Shown in pieces: positions 1 to 7,875 of a stretch of 36,653 nt of DNA. Position numbers and translations under genes: made by a program. Numbering within the stretch: position 1 is the first letter of the stretch; each line of letters begins with the position of its first letter. The notes under the pieces were generated by a model. The model did no database searches. It saw only the letters and a program-made list of their open reading frames with translations, and was not told where the DNA came from. The DNA comes from an uncultured Collinsella sp. (GTDB taxonomy: Bacteria; Actinomycetota; Coriobacteriia; Coriobacteriales; Coriobacteriaceae), in assembly GCA_900758845.1 (NCBI GenBank), contig CAAESW010000071.1:1-36653 (forward strand). Reading direction: 5' to 3'.

Positions 1-607
1 AAGCGTTGGCAACGGGGGCCTTCGCGCTGCGGAATGATTTTGGAAACTAAGTACGGGGACCCGCCCAAGCCGTCCTGCTCGATCGCCCTTGTGGCGTTGG
101 GGCGGAAAGGATGGGGCGTTAGGGCTTCTTTGCTGATGGGGGATTAGTATGCCCGGGCTTGGTTAGGGAAGGTTTTGTCTAGGGATGCTTGGAGCTTTTT
201 GAACGATGCTCGCAAGTTGTGGCTCTGGTCGGTTGAGCGTTTGGGTTTTGGGGTTGGGGAGTCGAGGAGGCCGTTTCTCTGTGTCGGGGGGAAGGAGAAA
301 AGGTCTGCATGTTTTAGGGATGGCTGCTGTGCTGCGTCATTGGAAGAATGCATGCTTATGCGGCCTCCTCGATGTCCACCAAAAGGTTGCGCACGGGGTG
401 TGCTGCTAGGTCCCGTGCGTTGGCAGTATTATGCCGCGGCTGTTGCAAAGAAGCGCTAAAGAAAGGCTTAACCTGGTTTGGTGTTACGATGAAACTGCAG
501 GTCAGAGGTATTGAGTAACACTCTTGAAAGGTTTTGAGCTTAAGGGCTTTCTAAGGTTTGTGGCACGGATGTGGCTCGCCTGTGTGGGGCGTGTGGACGG
601 CTCGTTC
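1..607. other. Gene-poor segment before the MutT-Vsr gene
   Basis: No open frame here looks coding: the longest ones (about 70-95 codons on either strand) have low-complexity composition, no recognisable domain and no good ribosome binding site. The first 60 bases are the arm of a hairpin repeat (separate entry). A 16-base string, AAACTGCAGGTCAGAG at 492-507, recurs exactly at 4914-4929 inside another palindromic element, so the 470-560 stretch may be a decayed copy of that repeat. Otherwise I see nothing interpretable. Confidence 0.6.
15..60. repeat. Truncated arm of the long-hairpin repeat family
   Basis: Bases 15-42 are identical, in opposite orientation, to 31097-31124 inside the long hairpin next to thrB. 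The string contains the CTGCGGAATGATTTTG core found, with substitutions, in the right arms of the hairpins at 18588 and 36540. The partner arm would lie upstream of the window, so this is most simply the right half of a hairpin that straddles the window edge. Confidence 0.7.
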
Positions 608-1597
608 CTAGCGCTGCGGCTCTGCGGTGCGCACCTGCTCGATGACCTTTTCCATGGTGGCGTCGATGCGGTCCTTTTTGAGTTCGCATTCCCAGATGGT
701 TATGGGCGTCCAGCCCATTTGGATAAGCGCGTCGATGGCAGCGCGGTCGCGCTCGACGTTGCGACGGAACTTTGCCTCCCAAAACTCAACGTTGCGCTTG
801 GGCTGGCTAGGGTTGCACTTGGGGCAACGGTGCCAAAAGCAGCCGTTGACGAAGATGGCGATCTTGCGCCCGGGAAAGGCGATGTCGGGCTTGCCGGGAA
901 CCTTCCATTCCAAGCGATAGCCCGTAAGACCTGCTGCCCGCAGGCGCTGGCGAACGAGCAGCTCGGGTTTGGTGTTCGCACGCTTGTTGCCCTTCATGGA
1001 CTTTTTGATGGCGGCGCGACGGCGCACCAGTTCGCGCTCGTCAGCGGAAAGGTCCGAGGTATCGATGCCGTCGAGCAGACCGGGCTTGGGGCGCTTCTTG
1101 CTGCGGCGCTTAGGTGCGCGCTTGGGCTTGGAAGCGGGCTCGTCGGTCGTGGTGGCCTCGGCGTCGTTGGCAGTGCTGTTGGCCTCGAGCCGGTCTTCCT
1201 TCAGCTCAATCAGGGCATCAATGAGCCCTTTGTCGGCGGGCATCCACTCAACGGTGGCAAGCGAGGTGCGCGGAATCCAGCGGATATCGAGCTGGCGGTC
1301 ATGCTTCTGGGGTTCATCGGATTCATCGGCGAGCGAGCAGTAGTAGCACTCCATGGAGAGATGAAAATCGGGGTAGTCGTACTCAACGGTGTAGAAATCG
1401 CGCAGGTTGGTGACTTTTACCTGCAGCTCTTCCATAAGTTCGCGTCGCACGGCGTCTTCGGGTGTCTCGCCGCGCATGAGCTTGCCGCCGGGAAACTCCC
1501 AAAGTCCCTGCATGTCGCCATAGCCGCGCTGCACGGCAAGCAGCTCGTCGGATCCTTCCTTGCGAATGATCCCAGCGGCAACATGAACAGTCTTCAA
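608..1597 (-). CDS. MutT-type Nudix hydrolase fused to a Vsr-type mismatch endonuclease
   Basis: A 329-residue two-domain protein. Residues 1-135 form a MutT-like Nudix hydrolase with an intact Nudix box at about 38-58 (GKLMRGE...RRELMEEL). MutT enzymes remove oxidised or non-canonical nucleoside triphosphates such as 8-oxo-dGTP. A basic linker of about 40 residues follows. Residues 179-325 form a Vsr (very short patch repair) endonuclease fold with NTKPELLVRQ, the KPDIAF aspartate, the metal-site region GCFWHRCPKC, NVERDR and IWECEL. Vsr nicks at T:G mismatches left by deamination of 5-methylcytosine. The asparagine in FVNGCFW replaces the catalytic-region histidine of E. coli Vsr; other residues occur there in homologues. 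The start is taken as TTG because GGGAGG lies just upstream and the Nudix domain begins immediately. No cytosine methyltransferase lies in the window. The upstream neighbour is a divergent ABC operon. Domain calls are firm; the function of the fusion is inferred. Confidence 0.88.
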   Translation of the reverse strand: MKTVHVAAGIIRKEGSDELLAVQRGYGDMQGLWEFPGGKLMRGETPEDAVRRELMEELQVKVTNLRDFYTVEYDYPDFHLSMECYYCSLADESDEPQKHDRQLDIRWIPRTSLATVEWMPADKGLIDALIELKEDRLEANSTANDAEATTTDEPASKPKRAPKRRSKKRPKPGLLDGIDTSDLSADERELVRRRAAIKKSMKGNKRANTKPELLVRQRLRAAGLTGYRLEWKVPGKPDIAFPGRKIAIFVNGCFWHRCPKCNPSQPKRNVEFWEAKFRRNVERDRAAIDALIQMGWTPITIWECELKKDRIDATMEKVIEQVRTAEPQR

Positions 1598-1698
1598 CAG
1601 GAGTCCTCCCTCAACATCAATACGTAACAGGGTGGCTACCCGTACCTTACACAACGGTAAGGCAAGCGTAAGCCATATCGATGGTAGCCGACTCGTCT

Positions 1699-1734
1699 TC
1701 TTGCGACTATAGATGCCGTAGACTAATCGCAAGA
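1699..1734. promoter_or_regulatory. Inverted repeat upstream of the ABC operon (candidate operator)
   Basis: TCTTGCGACTA (1699-1709) and TAATCGCAAGA (1724-1734) form an inverted repeat with one mismatch and a 14-base spacer. It ends 11 bases before the start codon of the ABC ATPase, in the divergent promoter region shared with the MutT-Vsr gene. An operator is plausible; no regulator is assigned. Confidence 0.4.
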
Positions 1735-1745
1735 AAGGACTCGGT

Positions 1746-2531
1746 ATGCAAACCACGCACATGTCGACCCCGGTACTGGAGGTCGCGCATCTCGAAAAGG
1801 TATATGGGGCGCTGGGCAACGTGACCCGCGCACTCAACGACGTCAGCTTTACCGTCAACCGCGGCGAATTCGTTGGCATCATGGGCGCTTCGGGCTCGGG
1901 TAAGTCGACGTTGCTCAACTGCGTCTCGACCATCGATAGCGCCACGAGCGGCACCATCCGTATCAACGGGCAGGACGTAACACGCATGAAGCAGGCTAAG
2001 CTTTCGCAGTTCCGCCGCGAGGAGCTCGGCTTTATCTTCCAGGACTCCAACCTGCTCGATACGCTCACGGCACGCGAGAACATCGCCCTGCCGCTCACCA
2101 TCGCCCGCACAAACTCGGCAGAGATCTCGACCCGCGTGCAGGATGTGGCCGCGCGCCTGTCCATCAGTCAGGTGCTCGACAAGTATCCCTACCAGATGTC
2201 CGGCGGTCAGCAGCAGCGCGTTGCCGCGGCTCGCGCGCTCGTCACCGACCCCACCATGATCATGGCCGACGAGCCCACCGGCGCCCTCGATTCCAAGAGC
2301 GCTCGCCTGCTGCTCGAGAGCCTGGAGGCCCTTAATCGCCGCCTGCGCGCCACCGTGCTCATGGTTACGCATGACAGCTTTGCTGCCAGCTACACGAGCC
2401 GCGTGTTGTTTATCCGCGACGGCAAGATCTTCACCGAGCTGCGCCGCGGCGACACCGACCGCCGAGAGTTTTTCGACCGCATAATGGAGGTCGTTGCCAT
2501 GATGGGCGGTGAGGGCTCCGATGGTCTGTAA
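1746..2531 (+). CDS. BceA-type ABC transporter ATP-binding protein
   Basis: The cytoplasmic ATPase of a BceAB/MacB-class ABC system, 261 residues, powering the permease encoded by the next gene. Visible motifs are Walker A GASGSGKST (47-55), the Q-loop FIFQDSN (about 97-103), the signature MSGGQQQR (151-158), Walker B MIMADE (171-176) and LDS in the D-loop. All are intact. AAAGGA lies about 8 bases upstream of the ATG. The 3' end overlaps the permease gene by 11 bases, which indicates translational coupling. Relatives of this pair typically protect against cell-wall-active peptides such as bacitracin or nisin, or act in lipoprotein or peptide export; the substrate cannot be read from sequence. 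Bce systems usually sit beside a BceRS two-component system, and none is present here. Confidence 0.9.
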   Translation: MQTTHMSTPVLEVAHLEKVYGALGNVTRALNDVSFTVNRGEFVGIMGASGSGKSTLLNCVSTIDSATSGTIRINGQDVTRMKQAKLSQFRREELGFIFQDSNLLDTLTARENIALPLTIARTNSAEISTRVQDVAARLSISQVLDKYPYQMSGGQQQRVAAARALVTDPTMIMADEPTGALDSKSARLLLESLEALNRRLRATVLMVTHDSFAASYTSRVLFIRDGKIFTELRRGDTDRREFFDRIMEVVAMMGGEGSDGL

Positions 2532-4758
2532 ACTCGCTTGGGGCAACGTCCGCCGCGCCGGCCGCGACTACCTCGTCTACCTTTTGACGCTCACCCTGGG
2601 CGTCACGGTCTTCTATGCCTTTAACACCATCTCGATGCAGGTCGACATCGCCGGCATCGATGAAAAGGGCTTGGCGCAGGTTATGGGCAGCATGCTCGGC
2701 AACCTGACGTACTTTTTGGCCGGTGTCATGGCCTTTTTGATGGTGTATGCCAATAACTTCATCATGAAACGCCGCAAGAAGGAGTTTGGCCTGTACCAGG
2801 TGCTCGGCATGGGGCGCGGGCGCGTCGCCACGATTATGGCGCTCGAGACGGTGATCGTTTCGGTCGTGGCCTTTGTCGCCGGCATTGTGCTGGGTGTGGG
2901 ACTCTCCCAGCTCATGACGTTCTTTACGGCCTCGCTCTTTAAGACACAGATCGCCAATTTCCACTTCTTTTTCTCGGTGCATGCGTTCAACCTGACCCTT
3001 GCTTGCATGCTCGTAATGTTTGTGCTCACGCTACTGCTGAACCTTCGTGCCGTGCGTCGTACCAAACTCATCGAGCTTATGGGTGCCGAGCGTCGCAACG
3101 AGAGCATCAAGACACGCAACCCCTGGATTGCGATTGCCATCTTTGTCGTGGGCGTGGCGCTTGTGGGCGTGGCCTATTACCGTCTGTTACGTGATGGGTT
3201 CCCGCTAACCGCGACGGACAGCAAGCTGCAAGAGGCCATGAACCAGTTTGGTATTACGACCGCTATGGTTACCGTGGGCACCTTTGCCCTGTTCTGGGGG
3301 CTCTCGGGCATGCTCATCAAGCTGCTGCAGAGCCTGCGCGGCGTGTATTGGCGCGGCCTCAATATGTTTACCGTGCGCCAGCTTGCGGCCAAGGTCAACA
3401 CGGTGTGCTTTTCGATGGGCGTCATCGCGATGCTCCTGTTTTTGGCCATCACCTCGGTGACGTGCGGTATGTCGATTGCCAACGTGATGAACGAAAACCT
3501 GGAGCGCTATAACCCTGTTGACGTGTCTCAGACGTATGTCTATTACGCGCCCGATACGCTCGACTACTACAAAGAGTATGTCAATCCGTCTGAGGCCGAT
3601 CGCATGGTGCTGGTCGATAGTACGGTCGATTTGTACTCCGCATGGCACGGCGATCGTGTCGACCCCGATAACGTTGCAGACGGTATTAAAGGCAAGTCGG
3701 CGGACAACAACGACGAGACCGGCAAGAAGGTCAATATCGCCGATGTTGCCGGTGAGCATGTGCAGATCGATTCGTATCTGAGTTACCCGCTTGGCGGCTC
3801 GGATCCTTCGGTGACCCCAAGTGAGATGTGCAAGACCATGGGCGAAAAGCTTCCCAAGGCGTTCGGGGGTAGCAATGCCGACATGACAGGCCTGTCTGTG
3901 ACGCCGGCAAGTCAGTACAACAAACTGCGCCAGATGATGGGCAAGGAGCCGGTGCACATCGGTCACGACCAGTATCTGCTCACGTGTGATATGGGCGGCG
4001 AACTGGTCGACCTGTACACCAAGTATATGGCTGGCGGCCATACCCTTACCTTGGGCGGGCATACGCTCAAGCCCGCAACCGATAAGTCGGACGAAGATAC
4101 GGCGGCCATCGCCAACTCGGCGATGGGCAGTAATGGGGGTACCGTCGTCGTTGCCGACGAGCTGTTGTCCCAACTTAATCTGCAGCCGTATTCCAGTAGT
4201 CTGCTCGTTAACTACAAACAGGGGATGGATACGACCGAGGCAGACGAGAGTATTAAATACACTGTGCTCGACAATCTGCTCGTTGACGGCAAGGAGCCGG
4301 GGTCGTGGGGAACCTTCATCACACGCTCCGAGATGTACGCGCAAGCAGCGCAAATGAACGGTCTTATTAGCTACCTAGCCATCTACATCGGCTTTGTATT
4401 GGTCGTTGCATGCGCGGCGATTCTGTCGATTCAGCAACTCTCCAACGTGGCCGACGGTAGCCGCAGCTATCGTGTGCTGGCACAGATTGGCTGCGACGAC
4501 CGCCAGATTCGCCATTCGGTGATGGCACAGCAGGCGGTATTCTTCCTGTTCCCGCTGGCAGTGGGCCTGGCGCACTCCTTTGTGGCACTTAAGGTGATCA
4601 TCGAGCTGGTGAGTATTTTCGGAAATATGAGCATCGGCGGCACCGTGGGCCTCGCCTGTGCAATCTTCCTGGCAGCCTATGGTGGCTACTTCTTGGTGAC
4701 CTACCTTATGAGTACCGGAATGGTGCGAGCTGCCATAGCCACCCGTTACAGCGAGTAA
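2521..4758 (+). CDS. BceB-type FtsX-like ABC transporter permease
   Basis: A 745-residue membrane subunit paired with the preceding ATPase. The first helix is at about 17-37, followed by a block of helices to about residue 315, a large extracytoplasmic domain at about 320-605 (rich in D, S, G and Y), and three helices near the C-terminus (about 610-740). This 10-helix plan with the big domain between helices 7 and 8 is the BceB layout, where that domain senses or binds peptide antibiotics. The cytoplasmic loop after helix 2 carries MKRRKKEFGLYQVLGMGRG, typical of FtsX permeases. I chose ATG 2521 over an in-frame GTG 12 bases upstream because GTGAGG is well spaced for the former. A strong terminator follows directly. 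Confidence 0.88.
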   Translation: MVCKLAWGNVRRAGRDYLVYLLTLTLGVTVFYAFNTISMQVDIAGIDEKGLAQVMGSMLGNLTYFLAGVMAFLMVYANNFIMKRRKKEFGLYQVLGMGRGRVATIMALETVIVSVVAFVAGIVLGVGLSQLMTFFTASLFKTQIANFHFFFSVHAFNLTLACMLVMFVLTLLLNLRAVRRTKLIELMGAERRNESIKTRNPWIAIAIFVVGVALVGVAYYRLLRDGFPLTATDSKLQEAMNQFGITTAMVTVGTFALFWGLSGMLIKLLQSLRGVYWRGLNMFTVRQLAAKVNTVCFSMGVIAMLLFLAITSVTCGMSIANVMNENLERYNPVDVSQTYVYYAPDTLDYYKEYVNPSEADRMVLVDSTVDLYSAWHGDRVDPDNVADGIKGKSADNNDETGKKVNIADVAGEHVQIDSYLSYPLGGSDPSVTPSEMCKTMGEKLPKAFGGSNADMTGLSVTPASQYNKLRQMMGKEPVHIGHDQYLLTCDMGGELVDLYTKYMAGGHTLTLGGHTLKPATDKSDEDTAAIANSAMGSNGGTVVVADELLSQLNLQPYSSSLLVNYKQGMDTTEADESIKYTVLDNLLVDGKEPGSWGTFITRSEMYAQAAQMNGLISYLAIYIGFVLVVACAAILSIQQLSNVADGSRSYRVLAQIGCDDRQIRHSVMAQQAVFFLFPLAVGLAHSFVALKVIIELVSIFGNMSIGGTVGLACAIFLAAYGGYFLVTYLMSTGMVRAAIATRYSE

Positions 4759-4796
4759 CAAGCGGGCAAAACCGTCGCAAAATTAGAGGCGTATGA

Positions 4797-4836
4797 CCGC
4801 CGCGAAGGGACCAGGGGCCCTTTCGCGGCGGTTTTT
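4797..4836 (+). terminator. Rho-independent terminator of the BceAB-type operon
   Basis: The stem CCGCCGCGAAGGG (4797-4809) pairs with CCCTTTCGCGGCGG (4818-4831, one bulged T) and is followed directly by TTTTT. It lies 39 bases after the permease stop codon. Confidence 0.9.
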
Positions 4837-4859
4837 GCCAATCTGGTGCGTCTCAGATA

Positions 4860-4980
4860 CAAGTGAGTAGACTTTTTTGAACCTGCCGAGCACATCGCGA
4901 CAAATGATCTATAAAACTGCAGGTCAGAGCTGTGGCGTTTTAGGGCGTGCTCGGCCTTCTGCAAAAAGCCTACTCACTTG
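4860..4980. repeat. 121-bp imperfect palindromic element
   Basis: CAAGTGAGTAG at the left end matches CTACTCACTTG at the right end exactly. The complementarity continues imperfectly inward through the poly-T/poly-A stretches and CCGAGCAC/GTGCTCGG for about 35 bases per arm. The centre contains AAACTGCAGGTCAGAG, which recurs at 492-507. No open frame and no target-site duplication are apparent. It resembles a small non-autonomous palindromic repeat rather than a terminator. Confidence 0.65.
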
Positions 4981-5045
4981 GTTTTTCTGCTAGAAGAGCG
5001 CCACGAGGGAAGGCAACTCCCCCGTGGCGGCTGACGTTTGTCCAG

Positions 5046-5084
5046 ATAAAACCTACCAGAATAAACCTGTCCCTTTTTGGGAGG
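5046..5084. repeat. REP-like palindrome, copy 1
   Basis: This stretch contains AAACCTACC, AATAAACCTGTCCC and TTTTTGGGAGG, an imperfect palindrome that abuts the stop codon of the LuxR-type gene. A close copy lies in reverse orientation at 10472-10514, and the similarity extends about 50 bases further on one side (GACGTT plus a GC hairpin). The AAACCTGTCCC string resembles REP sequences associated with IS200-like REP transposases; that link is an inference. Confidence 0.6.
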
Positions 5085-5831
5085 CTAACGTTTCCAAAAA
5101 TGCAGGATGAGCGTGGTGCGGTTTTGCTGTTCGGTTTTGACCAGGATGTTGTGGATGTGGGCCTTGACGGTGCCCACGGCAAGGAATAGCTCGTCAGCAA
5201 TCTCTTGGTTCGACTTGCCCCGCACTACCAGACGCAAAACCTCGGCTTCGCGGTTGGAGAGCTTGTAGGCGTTGCGATAAGAGGGCATTTGCTCTTCGAT
5301 GTGTCGATCAAGATCGCTGACGTTCTTTTCTTCGGACGCCTCCTGCATGCGAATCGAAAGCACGTGATAGGTGTAGGCGATGAGCAGAATCGCAAAGTAG
5401 CACGCAAAGACGTTCTCGCTAAAGTTGCGCTCGGACAGGTATAGCTGCAGCCAAGAGGGCGCCAGGCTCATGGGGACGACCAGGATGCTGTAGAAGTCCT
5501 CGGTAACGATGCACCCGACCAGGATGGCGCCGATAATCAGGTGCTTTCGTTGGTTGTTAACGCGTGCCTTCAACTCGACCTTTGTACTTTTATGAGCCGT
5601 CCAAAAGATGTACAGCCCCACAAAGATAAGGAACACCTGGCGCATTGTGTAGTAGAGCCACTGATGCATGGGGCCGTAGGGGACAGCGACGATAGTCAGC
5701 GACTCGCACAGCAAAAACGTTACGACGGGGATAACGAACTGCTTTTTAGAATGTTTGTCGAGCAAGTCCCTGGCAATGGCCCAAATAAAAGCCTGTGAAG
5801 CGGTCGCCACAAGGGTCCGTATCACGGGCAT
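5085..5831 (-). CDS. Membrane-anchored LuxR-type regulator (5' truncated or frameshifted)
   Basis: A 248-residue frame with several hydrophobic helices in residues 1-165, then a short acidic linker and a LuxR/FixJ DNA-binding domain at about 185-240 (KLSNREAEVLRLVVRGKSN, EIADELF, VGTVKAHIHNILVKT). Such regulators, with an integral membrane sensor and C-terminal LuxR HTH, are expanded in Coriobacteriia and are usually 450-500 residues with up to 12 helices, so this frame is about half length. The ATG at 5831 has no ribosome binding site and lies inside a run of helices. Coding sequence clearly continues upstream in another frame (next entry). I regard 5831 as an artificial start and the gene as disrupted or phase-variable. 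It is convergent with the ABC operon. Confidence 0.7.
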   Translation of the reverse strand: MPVIRTLVATASQAFIWAIARDLLDKHSKKQFVIPVVTFLLCESLTIVAVPYGPMHQWLYYTMRQVFLIFVGLYIFWTAHKSTKVELKARVNNQRKHLIIGAILVGCIVTEDFYSILVVPMSLAPSWLQLYLSERNFSENVFACYFAILLIAYTYHVLSIRMQEASEEKNVSDLDRHIEEQMPSYRNAYKLSNREAEVLRLVVRGKSNQEIADELFLAVGTVKAHIHNILVKTEQQNRTTLILHFWKR

Positions 5832-5885
5832 GATGATTGAGTAATAGTCGCTAGCTGGAAAGCTCTGGTTTTGCAGCGTGTATTC

Positions 5886-6015
5886 AAAAAAAGAAAATCT
5901 CGGTCATCTCGAAGGCATAGCAAATAAAAACGCCGCTGCCATAGATAAAGAACTGTCGGCGAGACGAGGCATAGGCGGCAAGCGAGAGCGCCGCTCTCGA
6001 GGCTCTCGAGCAGCT
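5886..6015 (-). pseudogene. Out-of-frame upstream part of the LuxR-type gene
   Basis: On the minus strand, reading from 6015, the frame encodes a plausible membrane segment ending FFIYGSGVFICYAFEMTEI and then runs into a tract of seven T (plus-strand A at 5886-5892). Omitting one base of that tract joins this frame directly to the downstream LuxR frame through EYTLQNQSFPASDYYSII. With seven bases, translation from this frame stops at TGA. The segment is closed upstream by TAG at 6016-6018 with no good start, so either more of the 5' end is lost or a second lesion exists. Confidence 0.6.
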
Positions 6016-6083
6016 CTAAGCCTCAAGGCTTCTAAAAGCGCGTCTGCGGGCGTCGGATGCTCGTCTCCTGTCGCCCGCTCACC

Positions 6084-6119
6084 GAGGCCCGGCAATTGCC
6101 TTAATATCTTAAGGGCCTC
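6084..6119. promoter_or_regulatory. Palindrome upstream of the permease gene
   Basis: GAGGCCC (6084-6090) and GGGCCTC (6113-6119) enclose CCTTAATATCTTAAGG (6099-6114), which is itself a perfect 6-bp inverted repeat. It lies about 30 bases before the permease start and may be an operator or 5'-UTR hairpin. Function is unknown. Confidence 0.35.
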
Positions 6120-6151
6120 GATTTGTCCAAAACTGAGCGAAGGAGCTCATC

Positions 6152-7591
6152 ATGAGCGACGGAAAGAAAAAGCTTTCCTTCTTGACGGTCATCTCGACCA
6201 TCATCTGCGTCGTCTTCGTTTGCGAGGCCGCCGCACCTGCTGCTGCCATTGGCAACCAGCAGTTCTTCTGGTGGATCTTCCTGATTCTGACCTTCCTGCT
6301 CCCTTATGGCATGGTTGTTGCCGAGCTCGGCACTACCTATGACGGTGAGGGTGGCATTTACGACTGGGTACGCGATGGCCTGGGCGACAAGTGGGGCGCC
6401 CGCATTTCGTACTACTACTGGGTTAACTACCCGCTGTGGATTGCCTCGCTGGCCACTATGTTCCCGGACATTTTGGGCATGGTCTTTGGCGTCGAGTTCA
6501 ATCTGATTGCCAAGATTGGTATCGACCTTGCCTTTGTGTGGATTGTCTATCTTATGGGTCGCTCCAAGGCTGCCGACTCTGAGTGGGTCCTGAACGGCGG
6601 CGCCGTCATCAAGGTTGCCGTTGCCGTTATTGTCGGCGCTTTGGGCATTTGGTACGCCATGGAGAACGGTTTTGCGAACGACATGTCCGCTGCCACCTTC
6701 CTGCCCGAGCTCACCAACACCAACGCGCTCGGCTACCTGTCGATCATCATCTTTAACTTCATGGGCTTCGAGGTCATCTGCACCATGACCGACGATATGG
6801 CCGATCCCGCTCGCGATATCCCCAAGGCTATCATCGTCGGCGGCCTGTCTATCGCCGTGATCTATCTGTTCGCTGGCTTTGGCATCGGCGCTGCTGTGCC
6901 GGCCGATTCCATCGATCCCGACTACGGCATGATCTACGCTGTCCAGACCATGGTGGGCGACTCCATGATCTTCAAGGTCATCTGCATTGCCTTCCTGATC
7001 ACCCTGTTCGCCAACATGGCTGCCTGGTCCTTCGGCGTCAACTCCGTTGCTCGTTATGCTGCCGAGCATGGCAACATGCCCAAGGTCTTCGCCTCGATGA
7101 TCTCGGATGACGACATGCCCAACGGCGCCAACCTGGTCAACGCCATCGTCGCCTCCCTGGTGCTGTGCCTGCAGCTCGTTCCCATCGACGCCATCTCCAA
7201 CGGTGTCTTCTGGATGCTCTTCGGTACCTCCGTTGTATTCTTGCTGCTCACCTACATCCCGATGTTCCCGGCATTCCTCAACCTTCGTAAGAACGACCCT
7301 AACCGTGCGCGCGTCTTTACGTTCCCGTTTAAGGGCGTCATGATGAAGGTCATGCTGGCTATTCCCTGCATCGAGCTGATTCTGGCTATCGTTGCAACGC
7401 TGATTCCGTTCTCTGTCGATGAGATTGGCGATAAGGTCCCGATGATCGTTATCTTCATCGTGCTCTTGCTTATTGGCGAGGTTGTCCGCGTCGTCAGTGC
7501 TAAGGGTCGCGAGACCGAGTACAAGGGTCTCACCCCTGAACTAGCTGCTCAGCGTCTCGCTGAGGAGGCCGCCGAGGCCGAGGAGAACTAG
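6152..7591 (+). CDS. APC-family amino acid/amine permease, possibly agmatine-putrescine exchange
   Basis: A 479-residue integral membrane transporter with about 12 hydrophobic helices, of the amino acid-polyamine-organocation superfamily. The APC hallmarks are the helix-1 region with small residues (CEAAAPAAAIGN), YDGEGGIYDWVRDGLG, and the helix-6 segment IIIFNFMGFEVICTMTDDM followed by PARDIPKAI. The start is preceded by GAAGGAG at good spacing. The C-terminal tail is acidic and cytoplasmic. Because the next gene is agmatine deiminase, the likely cargo is agmatine or a related amine, perhaps exchanged for putrescine as AguD does. That assignment rests on context; glutamate/GABA-type antiporters look similar. 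A short GC hairpin (about 7589-7608) follows the stop without a T-run, so read-through into the downstream leader is possible. Confidence 0.8.
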   Translation: MSDGKKKLSFLTVISTIICVVFVCEAAAPAAAIGNQQFFWWIFLILTFLLPYGMVVAELGTTYDGEGGIYDWVRDGLGDKWGARISYYYWVNYPLWIASLATMFPDILGMVFGVEFNLIAKIGIDLAFVWIVYLMGRSKAADSEWVLNGGAVIKVAVAVIVGALGIWYAMENGFANDMSAATFLPELTNTNALGYLSIIIFNFMGFEVICTMTDDMADPARDIPKAIIVGGLSIAVIYLFAGFGIGAAVPADSIDPDYGMIYAVQTMVGDSMIFKVICIAFLITLFANMAAWSFGVNSVARYAAEHGNMPKVFASMISDDDMPNGANLVNAIVASLVLCLQLVPIDAISNGVFWMLFGTSVVFLLLTYIPMFPAFLNLRKNDPNRARVFTFPFKGVMMKVMLAIPCIELILAIVATLIPFSVDEIGDKVPMIVIFIVLLLIGEVVRVVSAKGRETEYKGLTPELAAQRLAEEAAEAEEN

Positions 7592-7875
7592 AACACCCGA
7601 TTCGGGGTTCCAACCCTCCTCGCCACTTGACCATTCCCCGGGGTGGGTGTGAGCGATAGCTCTGGTAACCACCGCCCGCCCCAATCTCTCTTCCGTATCC
7701 TTCGTGCGTTTTGTCTCCGCGCGCCAGGTTACGTCGTCGCTTGCCGGTGCGACTCCGTGAAAACCGGCGCCGGGCGCCCCGACCTTTGCCGGGGGACGGG
7801 CGTCCGCCACCTCTTGGTTTTAGGCTGCGGGTAATTCGCCCGCAGCAAGCGATCGTTCGATTTGGAGGAAATCTT
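7592..7875 (+). promoter_or_regulatory. GC-rich structured leader upstream of agmatine deiminase
   Basis: A 284-base gap that folds readily by eye. The segment about 7740-7810 contains GCCGG/CCGGC enclosing a loop with GGTGCGACTCC, followed by CCCCG/CGGGG and GGACG/CGTCC pairs. A perfect 8-bp stem GCTGCGGG/CCCGCAGC (7824-7846) stands just before the GGAGG of aguA. GGTGCGACTCC resembles one conserved segment of cobalamin riboswitches, but I cannot find the other boxes, so I do not call one. The order of elements (folded domain, hairpin, ribosome binding site) would suit a cis-regulatory RNA. Confidence 0.4.

Noticed and set aside
524..1627. A 367-codon plus-strand open frame
   Set aside because: It is the antisense shadow of the MutT-Vsr gene, which has clear domains on the minus strand. 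The plus-strand product has no domain.
1598..2164. N-terminal extension of the minus-strand MutT-Vsr frame to 2164
   Set aside because: The frame is open upstream but runs antisense to the ABC ATPase. The TTG at 1597 has a good ribosome binding site and the Nudix domain begins there.
7740..7820. Cobalamin riboswitch upstream of aguA
   Set aside because: Only a GGTGCGACTCC-like segment is present. The other conserved boxes could not be found, so it is kept as an unassigned structured leader.
7711..7875. Longer agmatine deiminase starting at 7711
   Set aside because: The added residues are Arg/Pro-rich translation of a structured leader. GGAGG and family homology point to ATG 7876.
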